This document shows, piece by piece, positions 1 through 8,072 of a stretch of 64,000 nt of DNA. Numbering within the stretch: the stretch's first letter is position 1; every line of letters starts with the position of its first letter. Below the pieces are notes generated by a model, which had not been told where the DNA came from, searched no databases, and worked only from the letters and a program-made list of their open reading frames with translations. This stretch comes from Pseudomonas mangrovi (GTDB lineage: Bacteria > Pseudomonadota > Gammaproteobacteria > Pseudomonadales > Pseudomonadaceae), in the NCBI RefSeq assembly GCF_003052585.1, contig NZ_QASN01000017.1:62001-126000 (forward strand). The letters run 5' to 3'. The translations under genes were made by a program, and so were the position numbers.

Positions 1-155
1 GCCTGTTCCGCCGCCCGCTGGAGATCTGGCTGTTGCTCGACCGCGCCCTGTACCTGCAGGAGCGCGGCTATGAGGTGCGCCTGGGTCGCTTCTGCGAATA
101 CCGCCTGAGTCCGCGCAACCTTCTGCTACTGGCGCAGCGGCCAGCCTGTGGATAA
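1..155 (+). CDS. C-terminal end of an unidentified protein (partial)
   Basis: An open frame runs in from the left edge (codons start at base 3) and ends at TAA 153-155. It encodes about 50 residues ending [11 protein letters not shown]. The fragment reads like the end of a small cytoplasmic alpha/beta enzyme ([17 protein letters not shown], then [18 protein letters not shown]). A methyltransferase C-terminus is a guess I cannot support. The stop lies inside a perfect DnaA-box sequence. The gene precedes tRNA-Thr in the same orientation. Codon use matches the neighbourhood. Confidence 0.6.
   Translation, partial: LFRRPLEIWLLLDRALYLQERGYEVRLGRFCEYRLSPRNLLLLAQRPACG
147..155 (-). promoter_or_regulatory. 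Perfect DnaA-box sequence (TTATCCACA on the minus strand)
   Basis: The plus strand reads TGTGGATAA, the exact complement of the DnaA consensus TTATCCACA. It covers the last codons and stop of the left-edge gene. One isolated 9-mer can occur by chance, and no AT-rich unwinding region or box cluster lies nearby, so this is not an origin. A second perfect copy lies at 53584-53592. Confidence 0.35.
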
Positions 156-363
156 CTCTGTTGAAAGAATCTGGGCAGATTGCCGCAAGCCTTGCCGGCT
201 CTGGCTTCCAGGCGCGCAAGCGTTGTTTCGATATTTGTAGAAAAAGCAATAGAAACAGCAACTTGCGTTTCGCCGTGCGCAAGCGCACAAAAACCAGGCA
301 ATTTCCCGGCGCCATCACTGCAATTGTGCATAAGCCCGCGCCAGACGCTCGCACGCGCCGTGG

Positions 364-391
364 TTTACAGCAGAATCGAGATCGCTATAAT
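364..391 (+). promoter_or_regulatory. Sigma-70 promoter of tRNA-Thr
   Basis: The -10 element is a perfect TATAAT at 386-391. A -35-like TTTACA (5 of 6 matches to TTGACA) lies at 364-369, giving a 16-bp spacer. Predicted transcription starts near 398, about 12 bases before the mature tRNA. The rest of 156-409 holds nothing else I can recognise. Confidence 0.7.
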
Positions 392-409
392 GGCGCGCTT
401 GCGAAAGCC

Positions 410-485
<76 letters not shown>

Positions 486-490
486 TATAA

Positions 491-524
491 AAGAAGCCCC
501 GCGATGCGGGGCTTCTTCGTTTTC
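491..524. terminator. Bidirectional intrinsic terminator between tRNA-Thr and the efflux operon
   Basis: A perfect 12-bp GC-rich stem, AAGAAGCCCCGC (491-502) with GCGGGGCTTCTT (506-517), closes a 3-nt loop. It is followed by CGTTTT on the plus strand and by a T-rich tract on the minus strand. It sits between the convergent tRNA gene and RND permease gene and should stop transcription from both sides. Confidence 0.85.
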
Positions 525-553
525 AGCGTTCTGAATCGTCCTCTGCTAGCCCC

Positions 554-3500
554 TCAATCCAGCGACTTCGGCTGCCCCGCGTCGGCCGGCGTCAGCAGCA
601 GGAACAGCGCCGGCACTACGAACAGCGCCAGCACCGAGACCGAGATCAGGCCGAAGATGATCACCAGCGTCAGCGGTCGGTAGTAGGCGCTGCTGATCGC
701 CAGCGGGGCGAGGCCGACGATGGTGGTGATGGCGGTGGTCAGTAGCGGGCGCAAGCGTCGGGCCGCGCCTGCCGCCGCTGCCTCGGCGATGCTCATGCCT
801 TCCTGTATGTAGCCGTTCATGGTGTCGACCATGATGATGCCGTTGTTGATGGCGATGCCGATCAGCGAGACCAGGCCGATCATGGCGAAGAACGAGAAGG
901 TGATGTCGAAGGCCCAGAAGCCCAGCGCCGCGCCTATCACCGCCAGCGGCATGGTGACGAAGATGATGATCGCCTGGCGGAAGCTGCTGAACACCAGCAC
1001 CAGCACGCCGACCACCAGCACCACCGCGATCACCAGCGCCACCAGCGCCGAGAAGAAGGTTTCGGTGGTGTCGGCCGACTCGCCGCCGATTACCGCGCGA
1101 TAGCCGCTCGGCCATTGCGCCTGCATGGCCTCGAGCTCCGGGGCGATGTCGGCGACGATCTCGGTGACCGTGCGGCCCTCGTTCTTCGCCATCACCGTCA
1201 GCGCGCGCTCGCCGTCGACGTGGGAGATAGCGATGGCCGCCTCCGACTGCACCGGTTTGAGCAACTGGCCGAGGGCGAAGGAGCGGCCGTCCTCGCTGAA
1301 GGCGCGCACCCGCGCCAGCTCGTCGGTGTTGCGCGGCCCGCCGGCTTCGCCGGGGCGGCTGGGCCACTCGGTGCCGAGGCGGATGTCGATGTTGTCGGTG
1401 CCGCTCTCGGTGACGAAGGTGCCGACCTCGTCCGAGCTGAAGGCGATACGCAGCTGCGAGGCGAGATCGCCATGGCCGATGCCGAAGTAGTCCGCTGCCT
1501 CGCGGTCCGGGCGCAGTGCCAGCTGCGGCTTGAGCATGCCGATGTTGTCGCGTACGTCGACCGTGCCTGGCGTGCGCATCAGCAGGCCCTGGACCTGGCG
1601 CGACAGTGCCTGCAACTGGTCCATGTCGCTGCCGATCAGCTGGATCTCGATCGGGTCGCCGGTAGAGGGCCCGCTGTTTTCGGGTACTACCAGCAACTGC
1701 GCGGCGGGCACCCGCCCCTGCAGGTATTCCGACAGCTCGCGGCGCAGCGCCTCGGCCAGCTCGTGGGACTCGGCATCGCGCTGGTCGCGCGGGCGAAAGA
1801 TGGCTGAAAAGCCGACGAAGTTCTCCGCCTCGCTGGGCTGCAGCGCGGCGGCCACCGAGCCGCCTGCAAACGGGCTCTTCAGGCCGACCAGCTTGACCAC
1901 GCTTTCGAAGTAGGGCTTGTCCTTGAGCAGTGCGCCGACTTCGTCCGCCACCTCCTGGGCATAGGCCAGTTGCGCGGTAGGCGGCAGCTCGATGTTGATC
2001 CCCAGGCGCTCGCCGTCGGTGGGTGGGAACAGCTCGACCCGCGCCTGGGAGAAGGCCAGCATCGACACCATGAACAACGCCAGGGCGGCGAACAGCCAGA
2101 GCCACGCCTGCCCGCGACTGCGCACCACCCAGCGGGTATTCCAGCCTTCCAGCCGCTCCACCGCCCAGTTCGATACCCGGTCGGACAGTCCCGCTTTGCG
2201 CGCGCCGTCGAGCTTGCGCTGGCGGCCGAGCAGCAGCCGCGACAGCGGCAGCGAACAGAGCATCGCGACGATGAACGACAGCACCAGGCAGACCACGGTG
2301 GTGGTCGGCAGCACGCGGATGAATTCGCCCACGGTGCCGCTGATCGACATCAGCGGCACCAGCGCGAGGATGGTCGTCAGCTGCGCTGCAAAGGCCGGCA
2401 CGGCATAGCGTCGCACGGTCGCCAACACGCCCTGGCCGAAGCTCAGGCCGCGGTTGTAGATCTCGTCGTGCAGGCCTTCCATCAGGATGATGAAGACGTC
2501 GACGATCATCACCAGGGCGATCACCATGCCGATCACCACCAGTTCGTTGAGCGAATAGCCCATCAGCAGGATCACCAGCAGCACGCCGGCGAAGGTGACG
2601 GGTACCGACAGCCCGGCGACGATGGCCTCGCGCCAGGCGATGGTCAGCAGCAGAATGATGAAGACGATGACCATGGTCTGCAGGGCGCTGATGAACACAT
2701 CCTCCAACGACTCCCAGATCTGCGCCGCTTCGTCCTGGGTCACGGTGTACTCCAGGCCCGCGGGCCAGGCGCCCGCCTCGGTCATCTGCGCCAGCGCCTG
2801 GCGCAACGCCTCGACCAGCTTCACGGTGTCGGCGCCGGGCATCTTGCGCACCGACAGCTCCAGCGACGGCTCGAAGGCCTCGCCACGGTCGCTGAAGAAG
2901 GCGCGAGTGGTTTCGGTTTCCTGCATGCGCCGCACCGACGCCACCTCGTCCAGGCGCACCGCGCGGCTGGCGCCGGCGCTGCCGAAGCGCGCGATCGGCA
3001 GCGCGCGCAGATCCTTCACATCGCGGAAGCGGCCTTCCAGACGCACCACCGCGCCGATGTCATCGCTACGGATTTCGCCAAACGGCTGCTCGATGTTGGC
3101 CTGCTGCACCGCATTGCGCACCGCCGAGGGCGACAGTCCCAGCGCCAGCAGCCGCTCCGGGCGCAGCAGGATCTGCACGATCTCCTCGCGCTCGCCACCG
3201 ATGTCTACCTCGTCGACGCCGGGGATACGCTCCAGCGCATCACGAATCCGCCGCGCCTGCTGGTTCATCAGCGCCGAGCCGCTGGCGCCGTGCAGGGTGA
3301 AGGTGAAGATCGGTCGGTCGTCGACCGACGCCTGCTTGATGGTCGGCCGCTCCACGTCGGCGGGCAGCTCGGCTTCGGCGTCGGCCACCGCGGCGCGTAG
3401 CCGGGTCATGGCGTCGAGGGTTTCAGCCGAAGCGTCGAACTCGACCGAGATGATCGAGAAGGAGTCGAACGAGGCACTGTTGACCTTGCGCACGCCCTGC

Positions 3501-3781
3501 AGCGTGGTGACCTCGTCCTCGATCAGGTCGGTGACCTGCTCCTCCATGGTCTGCGGGTCGGCACCGGGCCAGGTGGTGGTGATGGTGGCCTGGGGAATGT
3601 CCAGATCCGGCAGCGATTCCTTGACCAGCTGCAGATAGGCCATCAGGCCACCGAGCAACAGGGTGGCGACCAGCAGGGTGCCGAAGATCGGCTGCAGGAA
3701 GAAGAATCGCGCCAGCGGGTGGGCGTTGCGGACTTCCGCGCTTTCCGCCGCGCTCGCGGGTTCTTCGCCGGACGGATTCAC
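554..3781 (-). CDS. RND-family efflux permease (AcrB-like inner-membrane pump)
   Basis: This 1075-residue protein is an inner-membrane proton-driven drug exporter of the HAE/AcrB superfamily, the usual length for that group. The first membrane helix (about residues 30-50) follows a charged N-terminus, then comes the porter-domain start typical of the family (SLPDLDIPQATITTTWPGA). Helix-rich blocks recur near 360-530 and 890-1060, matching the two 6-helix bundles. In the predicted fourth helix the segment is ALVMIVDVFIILMEG, so only one of the two adjacent aspartates of AcrB (DD in LVDDAIVVVEN) is kept. The gene is last in a three-gene operon and overlaps the adaptor gene by 4 nt. Substrate is unknown. 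Confidence 0.93.
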   Translation of the reverse strand: MNPSGEEPASAAESAEVRNAHPLARFFFLQPIFGTLLVATLLLGGLMAYLQLVKESLPDLDIPQATITTTWPGADPQTMEEQVTDLIEDEVTTLQGVRKVNSASFDSFSIISVEFDASAETLDAMTRLRAAVADAEAELPADVERPTIKQASVDDRPIFTFTLHGASGSALMNQQARRIRDALERIPGVDEVDIGGEREEIVQILLRPERLLALGLSPSAVRNAVQQANIEQPFGEIRSDDIGAVVRLEGRFRDVKDLRALPIARFGSAGASRAVRLDEVASVRRMQETETTRAFFSDRGEAFEPSLELSVRKMPGADTVKLVEALRQALAQMTEAGAWPAGLEYTVTQDEAAQIWESLEDVFISALQTMVIVFIILLLTIAWREAIVAGLSVPVTFAGVLLVILLMGYSLNELVVIGMVIALVMIVDVFIILMEGLHDEIYNRGLSFGQGVLATVRRYAVPAFAAQLTTILALVPLMSISGTVGEFIRVLPTTTVVCLVLSFIVAMLCSLPLSRLLLGRQRKLDGARKAGLSDRVSNWAVERLEGWNTRWVVRSRGQAWLWLFAALALFMVSMLAFSQARVELFPPTDGERLGINIELPPTAQLAYAQEVADEVGALLKDKPYFESVVKLVGLKSPFAGGSVAAALQPSEAENFVGFSAIFRPRDQRDAESHELAEALRRELSEYLQGRVPAAQLLVVPENSGPSTGDPIEIQLIGSDMDQLQALSRQVQGLLMRTPGTVDVRDNIGMLKPQLALRPDREAADYFGIGHGDLASQLRIAFSSDEVGTFVTESGTDNIDIRLGTEWPSRPGEAGGPRNTDELARVRAFSEDGRSFALGQLLKPVQSEAAIAISHVDGERALTVMAKNEGRTVTEIVADIAPELEAMQAQWPSGYRAVIGGESADTTETFFSALVALVIAVVLVVGVLVLVFSSFRQAIIIFVTMPLAVIGAALGFWAFDITFSFFAMIGLVSLIGIAINNGIIMVDTMNGYIQEGMSIAEAAAAGAARRLRPLLTTAITTIVGLAPLAISSAYYRPLTLVIIFGLISVSVLALFVVPALFLLLTPADAGQPKSLD

Positions 3782-4998
3782 CGCGCACCTCCCGCCGTCT
3801 GCAGCACGCGCACGCGCTGGCCGTCGTGCAACGCCGCGCGGCCATCGGTGACCACCCGCTCGCCTTCCTCGACGCCCTCGATCACCGCGCGGTAGTTGTC
3901 CGCCTGCTGGCCCAGCTCCAGGCGTCGCTCGCTGACCCGCCCGCTGGCCGGATCGACGACGAACACGAAGGCCTGATCGGCGCGATAGCGGATCGCCTCG
4001 GCCGGCACCGCAAGAGCATTCTCCAGCGCCGGTTCGGCGATCCAGACGGCGACGAACTCGCCGTCCTGCAGGCCGGGATTGCTACCCTCGGTATGCACCA
4101 GCACCTGGAAGGTGCGGGTGTCCGGATCGATCGACGGGCTGATTGCATAGACCTGGCCGGCAATGCCGTCGCGCAGCGCCAGCGGGTCGGCATCGTCGCC
4201 GCCCACCGGCGCCGAGCCGCCGATCACCGCGCGCGCGCCGCTGCGGATGCGGCGGAATTCATAGGCCGGCAGATCGACGCTGACCTCGAAGCGATGCGGA
4301 TCGATCACCAGAGCCGGCACGGTGCGCAGCGCGCTCTGCTCGGTGTTGGTCTGCACCGTGCTGGGCATGAAGTAGCGGCCCTTCTCGATGTTCAGCCGGG
4401 CCAGCACGCCATCGATCGGCGAGACCAGGCGCGATTCGTCGACACCGACCTGCGCCTGCGCCACCTGGGCGCGGGCACTGTCGCGCGCAGCCACCGCCTG
4501 CTCGACCCGCACCCTGGCTTCGTCGAGTTCCTGCTGCGACGCCGAACGCTGCGCGATCAGGGTTTCATAGCGGCGCTGGGTCACCTTGGCCAGCGCCAGG
4601 TTCGCCTCGGCCTCGGCCTGCGCTGCCCTGGCCGCCTGCAGCTCGGCGCGGACCCGCTCCGGGGCCTGGTAGGCGATGACCTGGCCAGCCTTCACCGGGC
4701 TGCCGACGCGCAACTGCGGGTCGACGTGCGCGACCATGCCCTGCTGGGTGAAGGTGAGAAATTCGCGCTGGCGCGAGCGCGCCGTGCCCTGGCTGTAGAC
4801 CCAGGCCTGCAGTTGGCGACGCACCACCGGCGTGACGCTGACACTGATGCTCGGCGATCCCTCGACCAGCTCCTGCGGGGTGCCGGCTTCCCTGTTCGCC
4901 TCCTGCGGGTCGGGGCTGTCGCCATTGCCACAGGCGGCGAGGCTCAACAGCAGCAGGGCGAAGGAAAGCGTGCGCAGACGTTCGATCAGGTGGGTCAT
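3778..4998 (-). CDS. RND efflux periplasmic adaptor lipoprotein (HlyD/AcrA type)
   Basis: This 406-residue membrane-fusion protein should bridge the RND permease and the outer-membrane channel. A lipoprotein signal with lipobox LAAC puts the lipidated cysteine at residue 23. The rest shows the family order: a barrel/lipoyl half (VDPQLRVGSPVKAGQVIA), an alanine-rich coiled-coil hairpin (about residues 110-180), the second lipoyl half (SRLVSPIDGVLARLNIEKG) and a C-terminal beta region (FVVDPASGRVSERRLELG). It overlaps the outer-membrane factor gene upstream and the permease gene downstream by 4 nt each, which points to coupled translation. Length is normal for the family. Confidence 0.92.
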   Translation of the reverse strand: MTHLIERLRTLSFALLLLSLAACGNGDSPDPQEANREAGTPQELVEGSPSISVSVTPVVRRQLQAWVYSQGTARSRQREFLTFTQQGMVAHVDPQLRVGSPVKAGQVIAYQAPERVRAELQAARAAQAEAEANLALAKVTQRRYETLIAQRSASQQELDEARVRVEQAVAARDSARAQVAQAQVGVDESRLVSPIDGVLARLNIEKGRYFMPSTVQTNTEQSALRTVPALVIDPHRFEVSVDLPAYEFRRIRSGARAVIGGSAPVGGDDADPLALRDGIAGQVYAISPSIDPDTRTFQVLVHTEGSNPGLQDGEFVAVWIAEPALENALAVPAEAIRYRADQAFVFVVDPASGRVSERRLELGQQADNYRAVIEGVEEGERVVTDGRAALHDGQRVRVLQTAGGAR

Positions 4999-6557
4999 GG
5001 GTTGGAGACCGGGTCGGGGCCGGCATCAGTCGCGGCCGGAGGAGTGGAAGTCGCGCGGGTGTTCACCGCGGCGCCGTCAAAGCCGCCGCCGAGGGCCAGA
5101 TGCAGCGCGATGCGGTTTTCCAGCTGCGCGTGATGAGCGCTGATCTGGGCGCTGCGCCCATCCAGCGCACGCTGCTGGCTCTCGAGCACGTTGAGGAAGG
5201 GGTCGATGCCTTGCAGATAACGGTTGAACGACACCGTCACCGCCTGCTCCGCGGCGCTGGCGGAGGCCTCCAGCGCGCGCTCGCGACGTGCCAGCAGCTT
5301 CTCCACCACCAGCGCGCTTTCGACTTCCGCCAGGGCCGTCAGCGCCGTCTCGCCATAGGCGTGCAGGGCCTCTTCGCGCTGACCGCCGGCAATGTCCACC
5401 TGGGCAACCAGCCGGCCGCCCTGGAATACCGGCTGCAGAATCCGCCCGGCAATCGACCAGATCAGCGTGTCGCTGCCGAACAGATCGGACAGCTCGCTGC
5501 TGGAAAAGCCGCCCGAGCCGCTCAGCGCAATCGAGGGCAACAGCGATCGCTCGGCTGCACCCAGCTGATAGCCGGCGCTGCGCACTGCCAGTTCGGCCGC
5601 GCGGACATCCGGCCGCCGCGCCAGCAGCTCGGCGGGTACACCGGTCGCGGGCGGCGCAGGAATCGGCGGCAGCTGCTGGCTGGTCTGCAGCGTGCCGAGT
5701 GGATAGCCACCCAGCTGCACTTCGAGCTGGCGCAGGCTGCGCTGCAGCGCCTCGCTGCGCTGCTCAAGCCCTGCGCGGGCGGACTCCAGGTTGGCATTGG
5801 CGAGCATGGCGTCGGCCGGCGAAGCGATGCCCACCGCCACGCGGTTGTCGATCTGCCGCGCCATCTCCTGCAGCACCTCGACCGTGCGCGTCGACAGGTC
5901 GACCTGGGCGCGGGCATGGACGATCTCGAAGTACAGCTGGGCGACCTGCGCCGCCACCGACTGGCGCATGCCGCGCAAGCGCTCGGCGCTGGCCAGGAAA
6001 TCCGTGCGCGATGCCGCCGACATCGCCGCCAGCCGCCCCCACAGGTCCAGCTCCCAGCTGACATCCAGCGTCAGGTCGTGGTTGTTGCTCAACAGCGAGC
6101 CTTCCAGCCCTGGAAGCATGCCTTCGAGGTTCTGCCGCTGGCGCGCATGGGTCGAACCCAGGCTGATCTGTGGCCAGCGATCGGCGCGGCTCACCCGCGC
6201 CTGCGCCTCGGCGATGCGCACCCGCGCCAGGGCCTGGGCGAGCGCCGGATTGCTCTGCAGCGCGGTCGTGACGAACTGGTCCAGGCGCGCATCGCCAAAG
6301 CCTTGCCACCAGTGCTCCGACCCGGCGAACGCCTCGCCCGGATGCGCAGCAAACTCGGCCGGCAGAGCGAAGGACAGCTGCGCAGGTTCGGGCTCGACCG
6401 TGGCACAGGCGCTCAGCAGCAGCGCGGCGGCACCTAGAGCGAAAGCCTGTGCCCGCAACCGAGGCATCCGCCCGGCACGTACGCCAGCCGGTACGCCACG
6501 CGACGAGGCGCTGTCCTGTTCTGGTTGGGCTGGCTGATCCAGGGGGAAAAAAGCCAC
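4995..6557 (-). CDS. RND efflux outer-membrane channel lipoprotein (NodT/OprM family)
   Basis: This is the outer-membrane exit duct of the tripartite pump, first gene of the operon. It shows the tandem outer-membrane-efflux repeats: DARLDQFVTTALQSNPALAQ opens the first and ELLARRPDVRAAELAVRSA opens the second. The lipobox LLSAC places the acylated cysteine at residue 51. I used the GTG at 6555-6557 because an AAGGGAG ribosome site lies 5 nt upstream. This gives an unusually long N-terminal region before the signal helix. A second start at ATG 6465-6467 would give a standard signal (lipidated Cys at residue 21) but has no good ribosome site. Confidence 0.9.
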   Translation of the reverse strand: MAFFPLDQPAQPEQDSASSRGVPAGVRAGRMPRLRAQAFALGAAALLLSACATVEPEPAQLSFALPAEFAAHPGEAFAGSEHWWQGFGDARLDQFVTTALQSNPALAQALARVRIAEAQARVSRADRWPQISLGSTHARQRQNLEGMLPGLEGSLLSNNHDLTLDVSWELDLWGRLAAMSAASRTDFLASAERLRGMRQSVAAQVAQLYFEIVHARAQVDLSTRTVEVLQEMARQIDNRVAVGIASPADAMLANANLESARAGLEQRSEALQRSLRQLEVQLGGYPLGTLQTSQQLPPIPAPPATGVPAELLARRPDVRAAELAVRSAGYQLGAAERSLLPSIALSGSGGFSSSELSDLFGSDTLIWSIAGRILQPVFQGGRLVAQVDIAGGQREEALHAYGETALTALAEVESALVVEKLLARRERALEASASAAEQAVTVSFNRYLQGIDPFLNVLESQQRALDGRSAQISAHHAQLENRIALHLALGGGFDGAAVNTRATSTPPAATDAGPDPVSNP

Positions 6558-6937
6558 AACTGCTCCCTTAACGTCCGATGCTCAATCGACGTACTGCTTC
6601 CACCCTGCCGGCGACGGCTGCCGCCGACAGTGCGCCGAAGCAGGCCATGCCGCTTCGGTTACACAGGCATGGACCACAAGAAGGCGCCATTCGCTCCAAG
6701 GATTCCCCAGAAAGGTCGCAAACCCGGCGGCACTGCCCACCAGCGCAAGCACTGCGCGGCGCCGCTGCACGCGGTTCAGGGGCGCCGCCGGGTAGCCTGC
6801 AGGCGACTTTCCTACAGGGCGGGAATACCGCGCCAGGGACCTCCGGCGCCGGGCGATCAGGCGGGACTTTGTCTGCGCTCGCAGGTAGGATGCCGGCCGC
6901 GCAGGGAGGCGCTCGTCACGGGTCGTCGAGTCTCTTC
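6558..6937. other. Intergenic region between the divergent efflux operon and endA
   Basis: This 380-bp spacer separates two divergent genes and must hold the promoters of both. I see the GTG-start ribosome site of the efflux operon at 6562-6568, but no strong sigma-70 hexamer pair on either strand and no clear regulator palindrome. No divergent TetR or LysR-type regulator gene accompanies the pump. One weak small ORF (6582-6770, minus) is listed separately. Confidence 0.4.
6582..6770 (-). CDS. Weak candidate small membrane protein upstream of the efflux operon
   Basis: A 62-codon GTG-start frame ends 24 bp before the outer-membrane channel gene in the same direction. Its first half looks protein-like: basic RRR, then a hydrophobic stretch (AVLALVGSAAGFATFLG) and an amphipathic EWRLLVVHACV. 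The second half (PASAHCRRQPSPAGWKQYVD) looks like random GC-rich frame. No ribosome site precedes the GTG. It may be a decayed or frameshifted small gene, or chance. Confidence 0.18.
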   Translation of the reverse strand: MQRRRAVLALVGSAAGFATFLGNPWSEWRLLVVHACVTEAAWPASAHCRRQPSPAGWKQYVD

Positions 6938-7642
6938 ATGTTGCGCATCGCCGTTGTCCTGCTGCTCCTGCTCACCATCTCCCCCCTGCATGCCGAACCG
7001 CCGCGCAGCTTTCGCGAGGCGAAGAAGATCGCCTGGGCCCTCTATGCCGAGCGTCCCGTGGACTTCTATTGCGGCTGTCGCTTTGAGGGCAACCGCATCG
7101 ATCTGGCCAGCTGCGGTTACGAGCCGCGCAAGCAGCCCAAGCGCGCCGAACGGGTGGAGTGGGAACACGTGGTGCCGGCCTGGGTCATCGGCCACCAGCG
7201 CCAATGCTGGAAGGAGGGCGGGCGCAAGGCTTGCGAGCGCAGCGATCCGGTATTCCGCAAGGCCGAAGCCGACCTGCACAACCTGGTGCCGGTGGTCGGT
7301 GAGGTGAATGGCGATCGCAGCAACTACGGTTTCGGCATGTTGCCGCAGAAGCCGCACCAGTACGGCGCCTGCCCGTTCGTGGTGGACTTTCGCCAGCGCA
7401 CCGCAATGCCGCCGGAACATACCCGTGGCGCCATCGCCCGGATCTATCTGTACATGAGCCAGCGCTACGGCCTGCGCCTGTCGAAACAGGACCGGCGCCT
7501 GTACGACGCCTGGAGCCGGCAATACCCGGTCAGCGAATGGGAAATCTGGCGCAATCGGCGCATCGCCTGTGTCCAGGGCCACGCCAACAGCTTCGTCGGC
7601 GAGGTCGATCTGGCCAGCTGCAACCCGCTGGCGACGCGCTGA
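6938..7642 (+). CDS. endA: Secreted/periplasmic endonuclease I (EndA-type DNase)
   Basis: This 234-residue nuclease has a cleavable signal peptide (hydrophobic core VVLLLLLTI, predicted cleavage after PLHA at residue 19). The family signature is present: EWEHVVPA carries the catalytic histidine of the beta-beta-alpha-metal fold, and LHNLVPVVGEVNGDRSNY carries the metal-binding asparagine region. Cysteines fit extracytoplasmic disulfides. I chose ATG 6938 because it opens the signal peptide; the longer upstream frame looks non-coding. It stands alone between the divergent efflux operon and the rhamnose operon. Likely roles are DNA degradation in the periplasm or outside the cell. Confidence 0.9.
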   Translation: MLRIAVVLLLLLTISPLHAEPPRSFREAKKIAWALYAERPVDFYCGCRFEGNRIDLASCGYEPRKQPKRAERVEWEHVVPAWVIGHQRQCWKEGGRKACERSDPVFRKAEADLHNLVPVVGEVNGDRSNYGFGMLPQKPHQYGACPFVVDFRQRTAMPPEHTRGAIARIYLYMSQRYGLRLSKQDRRLYDAWSRQYPVSEWEIWRNRRIACVQGHANSFVGEVDLASCNPLATR

Positions 7643-7656
7643 GAAGCGCCGGGACT

Positions 7657-7761
7657 CTAGGTTTCGGGGTTGCCGTAGGCGATGCGCGCCAGCAGCACGA
7701 GCGCCACGACAGCCAACAGGCAAGGGGCCGGATAGTTGAGAAGAACCTCGGCAAGCAGCAT
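7657..7761 (-). CDS. Candidate 34-aa single-span membrane microprotein
   Basis: An ATG at 7759-7761 opens a 34-codon frame ending at TAG 7657-7659, just after endA on the opposite strand. The product is one hydrophobic helix (LLAVVALVLLARIAY) flanked by a short acidic N-terminus and a C-terminal GNPET. A purine-rich GAGGTG lies about 8 nt before the start. A TTGACA hexamer occurs upstream (7825-7830, minus strand), but I find no good -10 at the right spacing. The call rests on composition, the ribosome site and the lack of any competing gene. I do not recognise the family. Confidence 0.4.
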   Translation of the reverse strand: MLLAEVLLNYPAPCLLAVVALVLLARIAYGNPET

Positions 7762-8072
7762 GGCTCAGCACCTCGAAGAGTTGATCCATGCCGAAGCTAG
7801 ACAGCCTTGATGCAGCGGTCGATCTGTCAACTTTTGGCCTGTAAACAAAGCGTGCAGGTCCGAAACCACTTCCCCCGCGCTCGGTGACGGGCGCAACGCA
7901 TGGCGCCAGCCCCCGGTGAATCTTTGCTTCTGTGCGCACGCCATGGCGAGGTGCTCCGAGGCCGCCCGACGTCCGGGCGAACCCTGCAGTGCAGCAGCGG
8001 AGCATTCGGGTATGCTTGCCCAATCGACCCGGCGGCGGCCGGTGCAGAACGGCTCAACGAACAAGGACAAGC
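7762..8072. other. Intergenic region upstream of the rhamnose operon
   Basis: About 310 bp lie between the candidate microprotein and rfbB. A TATGCT (8011-8016) could be a -10 for rfbB, but there is no convincing -35. The AAGGAC ribosome site of rfbB is at 8063-8068. No terminator, riboswitch or tRNA is visible. Confidence 0.4.

Noticed and set aside
546-2105. 519-codon Arg/Gly-rich frame on the minus strand
   Set aside because: Same strand as the RND permease but a different frame; composition is extreme and the permease frame is clearly the coding one.
1970-3400. 476-codon plus-strand frame rich in His, Gln and Asp
   Set aside because: Shadow of the RND permease gene.
7800-7830. Promoter for the 34-aa frame
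   Set aside because: A TTGACA exists at 7825-7830 on the minus strand, but no acceptable -10 lies 16-18 bp away.
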